DNA of 17,500 nt from Nymphaea colorata (taxonomy: Eukaryota; Streptophyta; Magnoliopsida; Nymphaeales; Nymphaeaceae): the NCBI RefSeq assembly GCF_008831285.2, contig NW_022205174.1, forward strand, positions 15,001 through 32,500, read 5' to 3'. Below the pieces are notes generated by a model. The model was not told the origin of the DNA, ran no database searches, and saw only the letters and a list, made by a program, of their open reading frames with translations. The position numbers and the translations under genes are program-made. Numbering within the stretch: the first letter of the stretch is position 1; each line of letters starts with the position of its first letter. This document shows, piece by piece, positions 17,098-17,500 of the stretch.

Positions 17098-17500
17098 TCT
17101 GCTCTTTTTCCGGCGACTCTCCGGCGTGGATTCCAGAAGGTCCCCCAGACATCCAGCAAGGCGTTGAAGTGCTCCTAGGCGATTCCGGCGGGGTGATCCT
17201 ACTTCACGCGTCTCTTGGAACGGCTTGACTTCACTCACGGCCTCTTCTTTTGGAGTTCAGCTCTGCACCAGCCCTCTTCTTTCGTGTTGCTGGTAGTCCT
17301 CGAGTGTGGAATCTCACCTCGAGGCTTTTGACTGCTTAGCCAAGCTAGCCTTGGCCGGTACACTCTACTCCTCTCTTTAGACACGCGGGAGGTAGCATTT
17401 ATTTCTGCATTTTGCTTTCAGCCCGACCGTGAGGTCGTAGTTGTGCATAGAGGGACCTCCGCGGCACTGCGCCAAGGACACGACCTCGTGCCAGCACTAG

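Larger units (their letters stand above)
1..17500 (+). mobile_element. Tandem array of a Ty3/gypsy chromovirus LTR retrotransposon
   Basis: The whole window is a head-to-tail array of one element: LTR, internal region, LTR, internal region, LTR. Position 1 matches 8142 and 16298, so the units are 8141 and 8156 bp and the third is cut at 17500. The central LTR serves as the 3' LTR of the first unit and the 5' LTR of the second. Identification rests on the primer-binding site for initiator Met-tRNA, the polypurine tract, and a polyprotein with Gag, protease, reverse transcriptase, RNase H, integrase and chromodomain in Ty3/gypsy order. The chromodomain and the CX2CX7HXC gag knuckle point to a plant chromovirus, closest in my judgement to Reina-type elements; that lineage call is inference without a tree. 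No flanking host DNA or target-site duplication is visible. Confidence 0.95.
14667..17500 (+). repeat. LTR3, 5' portion (3' end outside the window)
   Basis: This matches LTR2 from its proposed start up to the equivalent of 9353, then the window ends. It carries the same internal landmarks. By eye it differs from LTR2 only by loss of a 9-bp unit around 17087. The part after the polyprotein stop (14962 on) holds no recognisable gene. The roughly 330 bp that would contain the LTR end lie outside the window, so it cannot be seen whether a further unit follows. Confidence 0.75.

Noticed and set aside
1-17500. CRISPR array or bacterial defence system
   Set aside because: The only large-scale periodicity is the 8.15-kb retrotransposon unit; no short regularly spaced repeats with unique spacers exist, and all coding content is Ty3/gypsy.

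Overview
The window is almost entirely one kind of DNA: a plant-type Ty3/gypsy LTR retrotransposon of the chromovirus group, arranged head to tail. The order is LTR1 (5' part missing) - internal region A - LTR2 - internal region B - LTR3 (3' part missing). The repeat period is 8141 bp for the first unit and 8156 bp for the second. Position 1 corresponds to 8142 and again to 16298. I see no host gene, no tRNA or rRNA, no CRISPR and no bacterial signal. A plant nuclear genome is indicated by the chromodomain-bearing Ty3/gypsy polyprotein, the primer-binding site for initiator Met-tRNA, and the one-ORF gag-pol layout with a gag knuckle and chromodomain like those of Reina-type plant elements. The species cannot be told from this window.

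Layout: 1-1532 is the 3' portion of LTR1; 1536-1547 is the primer-binding site; 1713-6805 is a gag-pol copy broken by four single-base deletions; about 6498-6508 is the polypurine tract; 6511-9683 is a complete LTR of about 3.17 kb (my preferred boundaries) shared by both units; 9687-9698 is the second primer-binding site; 9865-14961 is an intact 1698-residue Gag-Pol; 14654-14664 is its polypurine tract; 14667-17500 is LTR3, cut by the window end. The polyprotein reads, in order: coiled-coil N-terminus, low-complexity Asn/Gly/Arg linker, Gag core, variant zinc knuckle, aspartic protease, reverse transcriptase, RNase H, integrase (HHCC, DDE, GPY/F), chromodomain, and a tail of about 110 residues with no recognised domain. 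All catalytic residues I checked are present in unit B.

The two units are nearly identical. By eye I found no substitutions in the parts I compared. The differences are one 10-bp repeat unit in the LTR, five single-base deletions in unit A (all between 1689 and 3678), and a 9-bp loss in LTR3. This means either a very young tandem array made by LTR-LTR recombination or circle integration, or an assembly problem. The most notable points are the shared-LTR tandem structure, the odd clustering of indels, the very long LTR with a possible leader intron and hairpin, and the coding tail that appears to run into the 3' LTR. I found no convincing evidence of an undescribed non-transposon system.
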